IMG/VR virus record: IMGVR_UViG_3300021437_000044
Coordinates: 1-40,607 of that record
Direction: 5' to 3' (one strand)
DNA: 40,607 nucleotides
Source: a virus
Below the pieces are notes generated by a model. That model had not been told where the DNA came from and ran no database searches. It was given only the letters and a program-made list of their open reading frames with translations. Shown here piece after piece: positions 6,642 to 14,903 of the stretch (the stretch's first letter is position 1; each line of letters begins with the position of its first letter). A program made the position numbers and the translations under genes.

Positions 6642-8732
6642 TTAGAATAGTTCTGCACCACTGACAAATAAAGTTGCAGCAGATGTTAACCCGCCAAAGA
6701 TACTTGCCTGCCCAACCGTTAACCCAGCCGCAACAGTTACTTGCAGCACTAAATAAGTATCTGTTGATGCAGAGTTATATGTTAATGCAGTAGCTGTTAC
6801 CGCCGCGCCAGAGCCATTGGTAGCAAAAAAGTTTGCTACTGCGGTACTGACAATGCCAGTCGGCTTTACTCGAAACGGGACAAGTGGTGTAATTCCAAAT
6901 GTTGCATTTGTTGTTGCAGTGGCCTGCCCATTGACGATATTAAAGCTAGCATTGGAACTGTACATACGACCATATCGCAGGCTTCGTTCTGTCTCGCCTG
7001 TGATATCCTTGGGGATATATGTCGGTGCCGTTGTTCCTTGCACAATTTGAAACTCGGTGAAGTCGAAGTTCTTTGTAGTAATCGCTGCTGCGTTCGTACA
7101 CTGGACTTCAATTTCAAGCCCGTTTGTACTGTCTCCGACCGCTACGTTTTCTAGCTTAACGGTAGTAGCCGTGCCAGTCGGTACATTGGTATTTGTTCCT
7201 GTAGCAATCAAAATTTCCGTTGTCCAAGTATCGACTGCACTTGCTTTGTTCAACACAATGTTACACACGGCAGTTGCACCAGTATTCTGCGCGACCGAGG
7301 CACTGACTGAAATCGTCATATTTTTGTACTTCACCGCGTCTAACGATTCCATCCGCATTGCACCAACAATCGTAGATGCAGTTGCTACTGTTACACCAGT
7401 GGCTTGCATAGCATAACCAGTCTGACCAGCCAGCGAGTTAGTGACCTGTGTAATTGTTCCAGTAGTAGGTGTTCCGCTGGATACTTTCGCTGCCATGTTG
7501 GCTACTTGTCCAATTTGATATGCCGCAGAGATTGTAGGCGCAACAATACGCTGCTTGACCATCGCACCAGAATTGACGAGCAGGTTGCCAAGCGTTATCG
7601 CCCCGCCCGCGCTAGGTGTCGCACAAGTTAAATCACCGTTTGCCGCAATCGCATTAGCGAACTGTCCTGTTGTGCAATCTGCTGGATTAGCAGCCAGTGC
7701 TGTAGCCGTACCAGCGTTACCTGTAATGGTTGTGATTGCAGCCGCCGCGCCAGCGGGGTCAAATGCCGTCGATGCTTGTGTGGCTGCTGTACCTAAACCA
7801 AGGTTTGTACGTGCTGTAGCTGCATTGGCTAAGTCCGATAGGTTGCTGGATTTTTGCAAAGATGCCGCTTGAGCAGTAGCAGCCGCGCCTGCCGCATCAA
7901 ATGCAGTGGTGTTCTGGGCTGCTGCTGTACCTAGCGTTGGCTGGTTGATTAAGTCGGTGTACGAACCTGTAGTAGCAACCGCAGATAAAGAAGAGATATT
8001 TGCCTTTAGGTTCAGCGCATTCTGTGTGGCTGTTGATATAGGCTTTGATACGTCTGTCGTATTATCAACGTTGCCTAGCCCAACATCACCTTTTACTAAT
8101 GATACCGCACCAACTTTTCCAGCGACCGAAGTTACAGGAGCTGTAGGTAGTACAGAATTAACCCATGCCGTTCCATTGTAAGTAAGTGCCTCACCAGATG
8201 CTGGCGAAGCAATACTGACCCCGCCAAGCTGAGTAATAGTTGTTGCATGTGGATTTGAGGTATTACTGGTATGCGTGTTTAGATTTGACTGCACAGTGGC
8301 AGCAGCACCAGACGCATCAAAAGCCGTGGTGTTCTGCGCTGCTGCTGTACCTAGCGTTGGTGTACCTGACAAGTCAGCATAAGCACCTGTGGCTGCCACT
8401 GTTGCCAGTCCTAGCGCACTCCGTGCCGCCGATGCTGTTGTTGCGCCTGTACCGCCGCTTCCGATAGCCACTACACCACTTTGCGCGGGGGTATATCCCA
8501 ATGCGCCTGTAATATCTGCGCTAGTTTGCGTGACAGCACCTGCGCGACCATTAAATGTAGATACGCCAGCCACACTAGATGATGCAATAGATTGCACATA
8601 TCCGACTGTGGCAATAGATGCGCTATTTGCACCACTTGGCGTAGTTGCCATGCCGCTAACTATCATAGGCGATGGGATTACCTCAGCACGGGCAAGTGAC
8701 ACACACAGCATCAATGCGAGTAGTTTTTTCAT
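6642..8732 (-). CDS. Tail fibre protein with N-terminal signal-peptide-like segment, 696 aa
   Basis: The body is a typical fibre: low-complexity Ala/Thr/Gly/Asn repeats, including several copies of LGTAA-x-Q-x-T-x-AFD, phage-fibre phrases such as GALGYTPA, GSGGTGATTA-x-AAR-x-x-LGL and NPHATTI-x-QLGG, then a beta-rich C-terminal receptor-binding-like region after about residue 390. The ribosome binding site AAGGGGAT precedes ATG 8732. The oddity is residues 1-16, which look like a secretion signal ending in ARA, followed by mature-like sequence. Tail fibres are normally assembled in the cytoplasm, so this is unexpected. It is the largest fibre gene in the window. Confidence 0.82.
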   Translation of the reverse strand: MKKLLALMLCVSLARAEVIPSPMIVSGMATTPSGANSASIATVGYVQSIASSSVAGVSTFNGRAGAVTQTSADITGALGYTPAQSGVVAIGSGGTGATTASAARSALGLATVAATGAYADLSGTPTLGTAAAQNTTAFDASGAAATVQSNLNTHTSNTSNPHATTITQLGGVSIASPASGEALTYNGTAWVNSVLPTAPVTSVAGKVGAVSLVKGDVGLGNVDNTTDVSKPISTATQNALNLKANISSLSAVATTGSYTDLINQPTLGTAAAQNTTAFDAAGAAATAQAASLQKSSNLSDLANAATARTNLGLGTAATQASTAFDPAGAAAAITTITGNAGTATALAANPADCTTGQFANAIAANGDLTCATPSAGGAITLGNLLVNSGAMVKQRIVAPTISAAYQIGQVANMAAKVSSGTPTTGTITQVTNSLAGQTGYAMQATGVTVATASTIVGAMRMESLDAVKYKNMTISVSASVAQNTGATAVCNIVLNKASAVDTWTTEILIATGTNTNVPTGTATTVKLENVAVGDSTNGLEIEVQCTNAAAITTKNFDFTEFQIVQGTTAPTYIPKDITGETERSLRYGRMYSSNASFNIVNGQATATTNATFGITPLVPFRVKPTGIVSTAVANFFATNGSGAAVTATALTYNSASTDTYLVLQVTVAAGLTVGQASIFGGLTSAATLFVSGAELF
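7906..8360. repeat. Direct repeat inside the tail fibre gene
   Basis: A 35-base block at 7906-7940 recurs at 8326-8360 with one mismatch; both encode part of the LGTAAAQNTTAFD unit. It is a possible site for recombination that changes fibre length. Confidence 0.85.
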
Positions 8733-8741
8733 GTTATCCCC

Positions 8742-9029
8742 TTATTGTTTCTGCGCGCAGGAAACGGTAACGGTTCCGCCGTTTGTAACAACGGTAGAGA
8801 CCCATGTATTCACTCCGTCCGTTTCGGTGATGGTTACAGTGTTTCCAGCGGTGACGATGGTGGAAGTAGTCCCGTATGGCTTACCGTAACCATCGCAATC
8901 GCGTGAGTAGTTAATCGTTCCAAGCGGCGCGGTATGCTTAAATTCCGAATCGCTCTTTAGTGTTGAACCATTGGAAGCCGCCAAGGAAAGTGAGCTATAA
9001 AACGCTAAAATAATTAGTATTTTTTTCAT
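8742..9029 (-). CDS. Small secreted hypothetical protein, 95 aa
   Basis: AGAGGT precedes the ATG, which overlaps the stop of the upstream chaperone gene (ATGA). Residues 1-18 form a signal peptide: Lys-Lys-Ile, an Ile/Leu/Ala core and an SLA-like cleavage site. The mature part of about 77 residues is Thr/Val/Gly-rich and probably beta-stranded, with two Cys (in the DCDGYG segment and near the end in VSCAQ) that could form a disulfide in the periplasm. I do not recognise the family. Confidence 0.65.
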   Translation of the reverse strand: MKKILIILAFYSSLSLAASNGSTLKSDSEFKHTAPLGTINYSRDCDGYGKPYGTTSTIVTAGNTVTITETDGVNTWVSTVVTNGGTVTVSCAQKQ

Positions 9030-9385
9030 TTTTTTACCTCTGGGAAAATAACATTTTCAGGGAATCCATCTTGATTTGGCACGTCACGCAAGGCTTGCCG
9101 ATACTCAATCCATGCCATTTTTTGCGTTTTGGATAGCGGCGAATCAGTCAACACAGACCAGTCGCTTGCTGCAAGTAATTGGTCACGCTTGAAACGTACC
9201 ATTGCGCCATAATCTGGCAATGGCGCAGGCTTATTACTTGGGGGGGTTGTGTCAAAATCAATCTCCCCTCCACTCAATAATTGAGAATGAAGTTCTTTTG
9301 AGATTTCAACCGCATCATTGGGCAATGTTTTATGAATAGCAGAATCATAAAACCCTTTATTTGTTTTTGAGTAGTAGATTGTCAT
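9026..9385 (-). CDS. Tail fibre assembly / tail assembly chaperone-type protein, 119 aa
   Basis: The N-terminal half begins MTIYYSKTNKGFYD, as in fibre assembly proteins. The C-terminal half has the motif RDQLLAASDW-x-x-L-x-DSPL, W-x-x-YRQALRD-x-P and FP, which is typical of the phage tail assembly chaperone domain (Phage_tail_APC-like). Such proteins fold or trimerise the fibre encoded next to them. It lies between two fibre genes. The start ATG has AGGAT about 10 bases upstream. Confidence 0.8.
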   Translation of the reverse strand: MTIYYSKTNKGFYDSAIHKTLPNDAVEISKELHSQLLSGGEIDFDTTPPSNKPAPLPDYGAMVRFKRDQLLAASDWSVLTDSPLSKTQKMAWIEYRQALRDVPNQDGFPENVIFPEVKK

Positions 9386-9388
9386 TTT

Positions 9389-10348
9389 TTAATATCCTAT
9401 CGCTCGCCACATAACAGTATTTGCAGTTCGTCCAGATGTTGCCATTGCGTTCATTGTAAATCCAGTGAGCAGTTCTGACTCTGTAGTAAATACCAGTATT
9501 ACATTATTCGGATTATTTATTACTTGCCCTGTTATCGAAAATAAAGCATTAGGGAATGCAATAGGGAACACTACGGCAGTATCTGCCGAAATTGAGGCAG
9601 TAACAGTACCCCATTGCTCGATGAAACCATCTGAATTTATCCGATACCCATTTGTCGTGAGCGATTGACTGGTAACAGACGGTGAAGAAGCGACGATATT
9701 CGCCCCATCGCCATAAACCTGAGAGTGCGTAGCAGTCGCAATGGCAACCCCCGTGCCAGTTGCCGTTTTAGCCGTTACCGTGAATGCACCAGTCGCATCG
9801 TTGATAATCAACCATTCGCCCAAAATAGCTGGGAAAAACAATTGCAGGTTAGTGGTCAACGTACCAGTAATTCGGATAATCGGATGCGCTGCTTGCAATG
9901 CCGTCAGCGTGACGTTAGCACCAGACATCGCCACAGTCGCTTCGCCCATCGCGAAATCAGATACCCAGCCCGTTCCACCAGATTCTGGGTCGGTGGAATT
10001 GTTATCAACCGTATTCAGCCAATATCCTACCCCATCGCTGCGTAAGATTTTCGCACCTTTGGGGTATCCACCAACATCTGCGACAAATGCAGAATCAAAC
10101 GGGAAACCGCCGCCTGCCGATTGCCAGCGAGATAGTGATGTAGCGTCAAAAAGCACCCCATTCATATCCAGGCCACTAGGAGGTATTCCGCCGATATATA
10201 AGTCTGTTCGTGTCAGCGGCGGGAAGCCGTCGGTGAACGAAGCCGCGCCTGCTACAACTCCAATTTGTGACGCGACTGGAATAGTTCGTTTACCGCCCGC
10301 ATTCGCGAATGGCAATGCTATCTTTGATGGTTTATCAGTAAGCTGCAT
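9389..10348 (-). CDS. Tail fibre or collar protein with gp53-like C-terminal domain, 319 aa
   Basis: The N terminus (LPFA..GG.R.IP.ASQIG...AS.TDGFPPLT) is the attachment domain common to many myovirus fibres, including PPSG-x-DMNGVLF. The C terminus shows INSDGFIEQWG, later FPIAFPNA and a closing W-x-AIGY, the signature of the gp53-like receptor-binding tip. AAGGAG lies 7 bases upstream of ATG 10348. It follows DUF2612 with a 14-base overlap, so it probably attaches to the baseplate through that protein. Confidence 0.85.
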   Translation of the reverse strand: MQLTDKPSKIALPFANAGGKRTIPVASQIGVVAGAASFTDGFPPLTRTDLYIGGIPPSGLDMNGVLFDATSLSRWQSAGGGFPFDSAFVADVGGYPKGAKILRSDGVGYWLNTVDNNSTDPESGGTGWVSDFAMGEATVAMSGANVTLTALQAAHPIIRITGTLTTNLQLFFPAILGEWLIINDATGAFTVTAKTATGTGVAIATATHSQVYGDGANIVASSPSVTSQSLTTNGYRINSDGFIEQWGTVTASISADTAVVFPIAFPNALFSITGQVINNPNNVILVFTTESELLTGFTMNAMATSGRTANTVMWRAIGY

Positions 10349-10994
10349 AAATTGCTCCTTCTCCTAAAAATGTTCCTTGCCCGAATGGGTACACTCCAGC
10401 CCCAGCTTCGCTAAATCCGAATGGCATTGTTGGTGGATTGAAAATGTAATCCATTACGCCAGCGGGACAAGGCAAAATGCCCGATTGCGACAAAATGGCT
10501 TTTTCGTATGGCAACAATGGAAAGCTAAACGTATAACGTAGCTGCATTGCGCCCAAGTCGCTCACATAACACACGCCGCGCCCAGCAAATAAATTTTGCA
10601 ACAGTGCGTTAATGGATTGCGCTGTCGAATCTGAGATATTCGCAGCGGCTTTAACGAGCAGCAAGGTACGATAAGCATCATCGCTTAAACCGAATGACTG
10701 AGTGCTTGCGTCAACATAAAACGGACGTTGCCCAAAAGGGAAGTATCCAGCACCTTCGGAAAATCCTAAAAATTCCCCGATTGGGGCAGGCACTTTTAAC
10801 GTGCGCGATACGCCGATTATTTCGCCCCATAAATCCAAACCAAAGCCTTGCGCGGTGTCGATATTAAACACATCATCATAGAATTTTTGAATATCCGCAT
10901 CGGGGGATATGCAATCATTCATTGTTTCAATCAATCCACGCAAAATTGGCGAATTGGCGTATTGGCTGATAATTGTGCGTTCTACGTTATTCAT
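10335..10994 (-). CDS. DUF2612 baseplate protein, 219 aa
   Basis: The N-terminal region with QYANSP, LRGLIETMNDCI and the segment GFGLDLWGEIIGV is the hallmark of DUF2612, found next to baseplate J genes. The middle and C-terminal parts contain repeated FGFSEAG...PFGQ phrases. It likely forms the end of the baseplate wedge that holds the fibres (inference from gene order). Its ATG overlaps the stop of the J-like gene. Confidence 0.78.
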   Translation of the reverse strand: MNNVERTIISQYANSPILRGLIETMNDCISPDADIQKFYDDVFNIDTAQGFGLDLWGEIIGVSRTLKVPAPIGEFLGFSEGAGYFPFGQRPFYVDASTQSFGLSDDAYRTLLLVKAAANISDSTAQSINALLQNLFAGRGVCYVSDLGAMQLRYTFSFPLLPYEKAILSQSGILPCPAGVMDYIFNPPTMPFGFSEAGAGVYPFGQGTFLGEGAIYAAY

Positions 10995-12208
10995 ATCAGC
11001 GTTACCGATATGTCTGCGTCTGTAATTGTCGGTGATTGGTCAATTCCCACACCAACGGATAAGAGCGTTGGTAAAGTCGTGCCTACCAGTACCGAGATAA
11101 TTGACATAGCAGGCGATAATGCGGCGATTGCGCCATAGTAATTTGATGCGTAGATAGTCGCACCAATACGCTCTCTGGTAGCTGCTGTAGTGCCGTTAAA
11201 CCGTCCTACAATCGCCGCCTTGACTTGAGCGACAATATCGCTAGGGAGTAGCGAATTATTGACAATCTGCACATCAAACTTGATTGCTAAAGCTGAAGGA
11301 CGCTCGAATTTTACGGCGTATGCGGGGTAAGGGAAGGCGTACCCTACCGTGTCATAAACAGTAACGGTTGTATTGCCGTTGTAGTCACAGCCAAGGTTCT
11401 TTTTTGCCCATATTGCGGCGGCTACATCCGCATCCGTGCCACCTACCGCTGCCACAAAAACAGAATGCGGAGCTAATGCGTAATTGGTCGCGCCATAATT
11501 CAGCGTTGTTCCCGATGCGTTTTCTACCACAAATACATCCAACACATTGCTCACTGCAAACACGTTGGAATAAATTGAGCCGACCGTGCCATGCGCGTTG
11601 ATTGATACAGAATTTTTGCGGCGGAATTCAAACTCTGCGCGGCTTTCAATTGGCGAGCCAATAACGCCAGCCGAAGGATTATTGATTGTGTCCCATCCTG
11701 AAATCACCTGCGTGATTTTCGTCAGCGTGTTTGCTTCGCATGGTATCGAGCCAGTCACGACATTCTGGAATTGCGCTGTTACAAAGCCACTCGCCCCGAT
11801 AGTCACTGTACCAGTGCATGAATAGGTATTGCCTGCCGTATCTTGTGCCAAAGTGCCAGCGGGAATAACCACGCCTGATAGCCCATTCAACAAGCATTCA
11901 ACTGCTGTGGCAACGGCTGGCTTGCGAGTTAAAAGATAGATGCGAGCGATAGCATCTTGCCAGATACCATCTGAAAAACGCGGGTCAAATTGATTAACAA
12001 GCAACGCAATCTGCTGATTTTTGTCCGCCACAATCGCCGCTTGACTTGATGCAAGTTGCCCTTGTGGCGTGTCGAGATTGGGGGAAAGAGTAGTGCCGAA
12101 TGCAAGGTTATAGTCGGCTTGAACGCCCGCTACGATAGCAGCGTCCGTGGGCAAAACCACACCCGATGGTGTCCACTGTATCTTTGGAACGCTAGAAGTT
12201 AACGCCAT
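10991..12208 (-). CDS. Baseplate J-like protein, 405 aa
   Basis: I chose ATG 12208, which has GGGGG 6 bases upstream; the frame also permits a TTG two codons earlier. The sequence matches baseplate J-like proteins: TPQGQLASSQAAIVADKN near residue 50, FDPRFSDG-x-WQDAIA, VVIPAGTLAQD, ESRAEFE-x-RRK and a conserved late repeat RIGATIYASNYYGAI. J proteins form the wedges of contractile tail baseplates. It lies between the gp25/W-like and DUF2612 genes. Confidence 0.9.
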   Translation of the reverse strand: MALTSSVPKIQWTPSGVVLPTDAAIVAGVQADYNLAFGTTLSPNLDTPQGQLASSQAAIVADKNQQIALLVNQFDPRFSDGIWQDAIARIYLLTRKPAVATAVECLLNGLSGVVIPAGTLAQDTAGNTYSCTGTVTIGASGFVTAQFQNVVTGSIPCEANTLTKITQVISGWDTINNPSAGVIGSPIESRAEFEFRRKNSVSINAHGTVGSIYSNVFAVSNVLDVFVVENASGTTLNYGATNYALAPHSVFVAAVGGTDADVAAAIWAKKNLGCDYNGNTTVTVYDTVGYAFPYPAYAVKFERPSALAIKFDVQIVNNSLLPSDIVAQVKAAIVGRFNGTTAATRERIGATIYASNYYGAIAALSPAMSIISVLVGTTLPTLLSVGVGIDQSPTITDADISVTLI

Positions 12209-12539
12209 GCACAACCCCCGCTTCGTCTATAAATCGTACTTCACCGATTACTTTCCTATTATTGAGAGAGTTTATCACACATTTGACTTTCACCACACCT
12301 TGCACGGTTAGCGCGGCTTTTTCCACTTGCGTGACCAGATACGAAACGGGCGGCATTTTGCCGAGTATATCGTCAAAATATGGCACCCCTTTCCCCGTGT
12401 CGTACCATAACTCGCCAAGGAATAACGCAACAGCACTGGCTACGTCCTGAGCTAATGCAAAAGGCGGCTGAACAACGGCTATATTGCCATTGCTAAGGGT
12501 TAAATCGCCATTGGTTAGTTGAAGAGTAGGGTATCTCAT
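12192..12539 (-). CDS. gp25/W-like baseplate wedge protein, 115 aa
   Basis: A short protein with LANGDL-type beta strands at the start, the helix ALAQDVASAVALFLGELWYD, then GVPYFDDILGK and a C-terminal strand ending RFIDEAGVVHGV. This layout matches the lysozyme-like wedge proteins (T4 gp25, P2 W and relatives), which start sheath polymerisation. The ATG overlaps the spike stop codon (ATGA), and the 3' end overlaps the J-like gene by 17 bases. Confidence 0.8.
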   Translation of the reverse strand: MRYPTLQLTNGDLTLSNGNIAVVQPPFALAQDVASAVALFLGELWYDTGKGVPYFDDILGKMPPVSYLVTQVEKAALTVQGVVKVKCVINSLNNRKVIGEVRFIDEAGVVHGVNF

Positions 12540-13192
12540 AGCGGCGTTCCTGTATTGCTTGCACCTGCGACAACTCCACCATGAACGTGCGCATCTAGGC
12601 TTATTCCATTAGCCACTACATCGCCCGTTGAAGTCATGCTGCCGTTTAGCGTCAACGTGCCGTTCAGCGTCATACTAGGGGCGGTGATAGTGATTGCGTT
12701 GGGCGATAATAACTCAATTCCTGATTCTGAGAAACGCATATATTGCGTTGGGGCGTTGTTCAAAAATCCGCCCACATATAGCCCATCCGAGTAGTGGTAC
12801 TTCCTATGACTGGCAGGCGCGGATTGTTTTTTGCTACGCTTGACACGGGTAATGTCTCGACTTGCAAAAATGCACAATCCAATATCTCCGACTTGCGGGT
12901 CAATGATTATCGCATTGCTTCCGCCCTGAATTCGAAAATAAGGAATATTCGAGATGCTGCTATGCGGGATAGATTTTCCAGCCCCGTCCACCATATCAAC
13001 CAACGGCGTGACGCTCACATATCCAACGGCTTCAACGCCGCCAGAATTGGTAACAGAATCCACCCGCACCAGCATGGCGGTCTGAACCTTGTTAATCATC
13101 TGCGCTACAACGAAGGCGACATTATTAAACTCGCCTAATGCGCTGGTAGGTTTAATCTGCCCATTGCTAACGCCTTGCGATTGTAATCTCAC
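12536..13192 (-). CDS. Baseplate spike protein (Gp138-like OB-fold), 218 aa
   Basis: The start is GTG 13192, with GAGGAG 6 bases upstream. The N-terminal part reads as an OB-fold typical of Gp138/gpV spikes (VSVTPLVDMVDG, PYFRIQGG-x-NAI, DPQVGDIGLCIFASRDI). The C-terminal part is a short beta-helix with LNGTLTLNGSM repeats ending in HVHGGV, a His-x-His element known to bind iron at the tip of contractile-tail spikes. It probably punctures the outer membrane. Confidence 0.88.
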   Translation of the reverse strand: MRLQSQGVSNGQIKPTSALGEFNNVAFVVAQMINKVQTAMLVRVDSVTNSGGVEAVGYVSVTPLVDMVDGAGKSIPHSSISNIPYFRIQGGSNAIIIDPQVGDIGLCIFASRDITRVKRSKKQSAPASHRKYHYSDGLYVGGFLNNAPTQYMRFSESGIELLSPNAITITAPSMTLNGTLTLNGSMTSTGDVVANGISLDAHVHGGVVAGASNTGTPL

Positions 13193-14039
13193 TGACTACT
13201 CCTCTTATTTGTGAGAACCATTGCCCATCTGGCTTTTCGCTTTCCAGTATATGGTTAATACCCGCCACAATCCAATCGCCGCGAGCGTGCATTAAATCGG
13301 TCTCAAGTTGTATCGCTCCACCGTACAAAATGGCAGGATTGAATAGTGTCCGTACGTTAATACCTACGCCATCGAAAGTTGGGTAACCGACCATGCCAGT
13401 TGAAGCAGATACAATCGCAGCTTGCGAGCCACGAGCGACAAATGCGGGAGTGATTGCCACAATGTCATTCTCGATATACATATTCACGCCAGCGGCGTGC
13501 GCTAACTCTTTGGCTTGCATCAAGTTGGTATTGCTTAGGTACATATCCGACATTTTGACCTTAACGCCATTATTCTCAAACTTCATGCCCATATCACGGG
13601 CGATTTGTGCCATCACGGTTGCCACATCAAACTCACCCACTAAAGAGCGCGGAGGTACTGGGCGGATGCGTTCGTAGTATGCTGAGTATGCTTGTATGTG
13701 CAAAAATACATCGGGCATACCTTGATAATCACCCCAAGCGTTCACCACGTTGCCGACAAAAATCAACGTCTCTTCAGAGCCGTCTATGGCGTAGATTTCG
13801 AGCGTATTTTTGAGCAACGAATTATTGCGCCACGCCAGTGTAGTCACTGAATCCATATCGGACGACTTAACACCGTAGATTCGTACCTTTGCCTCGCCCG
13901 ATTGCATAAAGCCAGCGTTGCTAATTTCAGTAGTCGAACGGAAGCCATCAAAAATGATTTGATTTTTACCATTTTGAAACGTAGTTGTCCCAAGTGTCAA
14001 AACGTACCGCAACTGTTTTTTGTTGTTAAAGCTGGGCAA
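13167..14039 (-). CDS. Baseplate hub protein (gp44/gp27-like), 290 aa
   Basis: The start is TTG 14039, with GGAG 6 bases upstream, overlapping the preceding gene by 14 bases; no suitable ATG is near. The 290-aa protein has the hub pattern: an N-terminal strand region, ERIRPVPPRSL in the middle, a Lys/Met-rich segment and a C-terminal domain with INVRTLFNP and W-x-SQIRGVVSEI. Hub proteins connect tail tube to spike. Position between plug and spike genes supports this. The family is known from phages with simple contractile baseplates. Confidence 0.8.
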   Translation of the reverse strand: MPSFNNKKQLRYVLTLGTTTFQNGKNQIIFDGFRSTTEISNAGFMQSGEAKVRIYGVKSSDMDSVTTLAWRNNSLLKNTLEIYAIDGSEETLIFVGNVVNAWGDYQGMPDVFLHIQAYSAYYERIRPVPPRSLVGEFDVATVMAQIARDMGMKFENNGVKVKMSDMYLSNTNLMQAKELAHAAGVNMYIENDIVAITPAFVARGSQAAIVSASTGMVGYPTFDGVGINVRTLFNPAILYGGAIQLETDLMHARGDWIVAGINHILESEKPDGQWFSQIRGVVSEITIARR

Positions 14040-14331
14040 GTTCCGCTCCAGTCATATAAACCAAAAAATAACGAGTGTCGAAGCCCGTATAATCAGGGTC
14101 GGATTGCCCGTGCATATCCACAAATAGCAGATTGCCTTGCCCTGAGTAATCCAGCTTGATTAGAGGCACTCCGTTGCGCGCAATCGCGGCAAGTGATACA
14201 TCCACCCCATCTACGTTAATATCGCAGAATAACCCGTTAGATTTTTGATTAAGCGCAATCACAAAATTACGGTTGTCAATCACCGTGCTAAATGACTGCG
14301 AAGGAATAGGACGGATGGGGATGGTTATCAT
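14026..14331 (-). CDS. Baseplate plug protein (Pam3 gp18-like), 101 aa
   Basis: The protein starts with MITIPIRPIPSQSF, followed by strands ending in D-x-TGFDTRYFLVY, a pattern I associate with the plug or hub-adaptor protein first named in cyanophage Pam3. It is placed between the Dit-like and hub genes, as in that phage. Its ATG overlaps the Dit-like gene stop (ATGA). Confidence 0.72.
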   Translation of the reverse strand: MITIPIRPIPSQSFSTVIDNRNFVIALNQKSNGLFCDINVDGVDVSLAAIARNGVPLIKLDYSGQGNLLFVDMHGQSDPDYTGFDTRYFLVYMTGAELAQL

Positions 14332-14903
14332 TTAGCTTTTTTCCCTAGCGCGGAAAATATGGCGTTTGCGGTTTCCTGTAAGACAGATTTACCTTGCACA
14401 CTACCACCTTTGACTTGTGGGATTGCCCCAACATCTTGAGCTTTAGGTGTCACGGTCGCAAAACGTGCCGTTACACTTCTGACTTCCTGTAAATACAATT
14501 CAATCACCAGCATAGACGCGCCATTCTCGCTCTTACGTTGGTAGTTGTAACGCTCGATTGCATAATCTAAATACGTTACTTCTGGCGTGAGAATAGTGTA
14601 AAGCTCGGTCGATTTACATGCTGCGTCAATTTCAGCTAAGAACAAAATTCTATCTTCGTTCGTGCCAGACATTGCCAGTGTGACAATCGGCGTGGCAGGC
14701 ATTTCAACTTTATTGAAACTGGCAAAAGAGCCGCGTTCAATCGGGAAGCTGCTTACTTTGGTTTCCTTGTGGAATTCCAGCGCGTTAAACGATATATTTA
14801 TCCCGTCGGTAGGTATAAACAATGCCGAATCTGCCAAGGCGCGCCCGATGCTATCGAACACGCCCCACTGTATCGCCGCGCCTGCTGAGTGCCATGCTTC
14901 CAT
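14328..14903 (-). CDS. Dit-like tail protein, N-terminal type, 191 aa
   Basis: The central segment FPIERGSFASFNKVEMPATPIVTLAMSG, followed by ...LYTILTPEVTYLDYAIERYNYQRKSENGASMLVIELYLQEVR, fits Dit-like distal tail proteins of myoviruses, which form the ring between tube and hub. The C-terminal 50 residues are low-complexity and helical. The start overlaps the tape-measure stop by one base (TAATG). Confidence 0.75.
   Translation of the reverse strand: MEAWHSAGAAIQWGVFDSIGRALADSALFIPTDGINISFNALEFHKETKVSSFPIERGSFASFNKVEMPATPIVTLAMSGTNEDRILFLAEIDAACKSTELYTILTPEVTYLDYAIERYNYQRKSENGASMLVIELYLQEVRSVTARFATVTPKAQDVGAIPQVKGGSVQGKSVLQETANAIFSALGKKAK

Noticed and set aside
8389-10367. Plus-strand ORFs of 166 and 208 codons opposite the fibre genes
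   Set aside because: They mirror Ala/Thr-rich fibre codons on the other strand and lack start signals or recognisable motifs.
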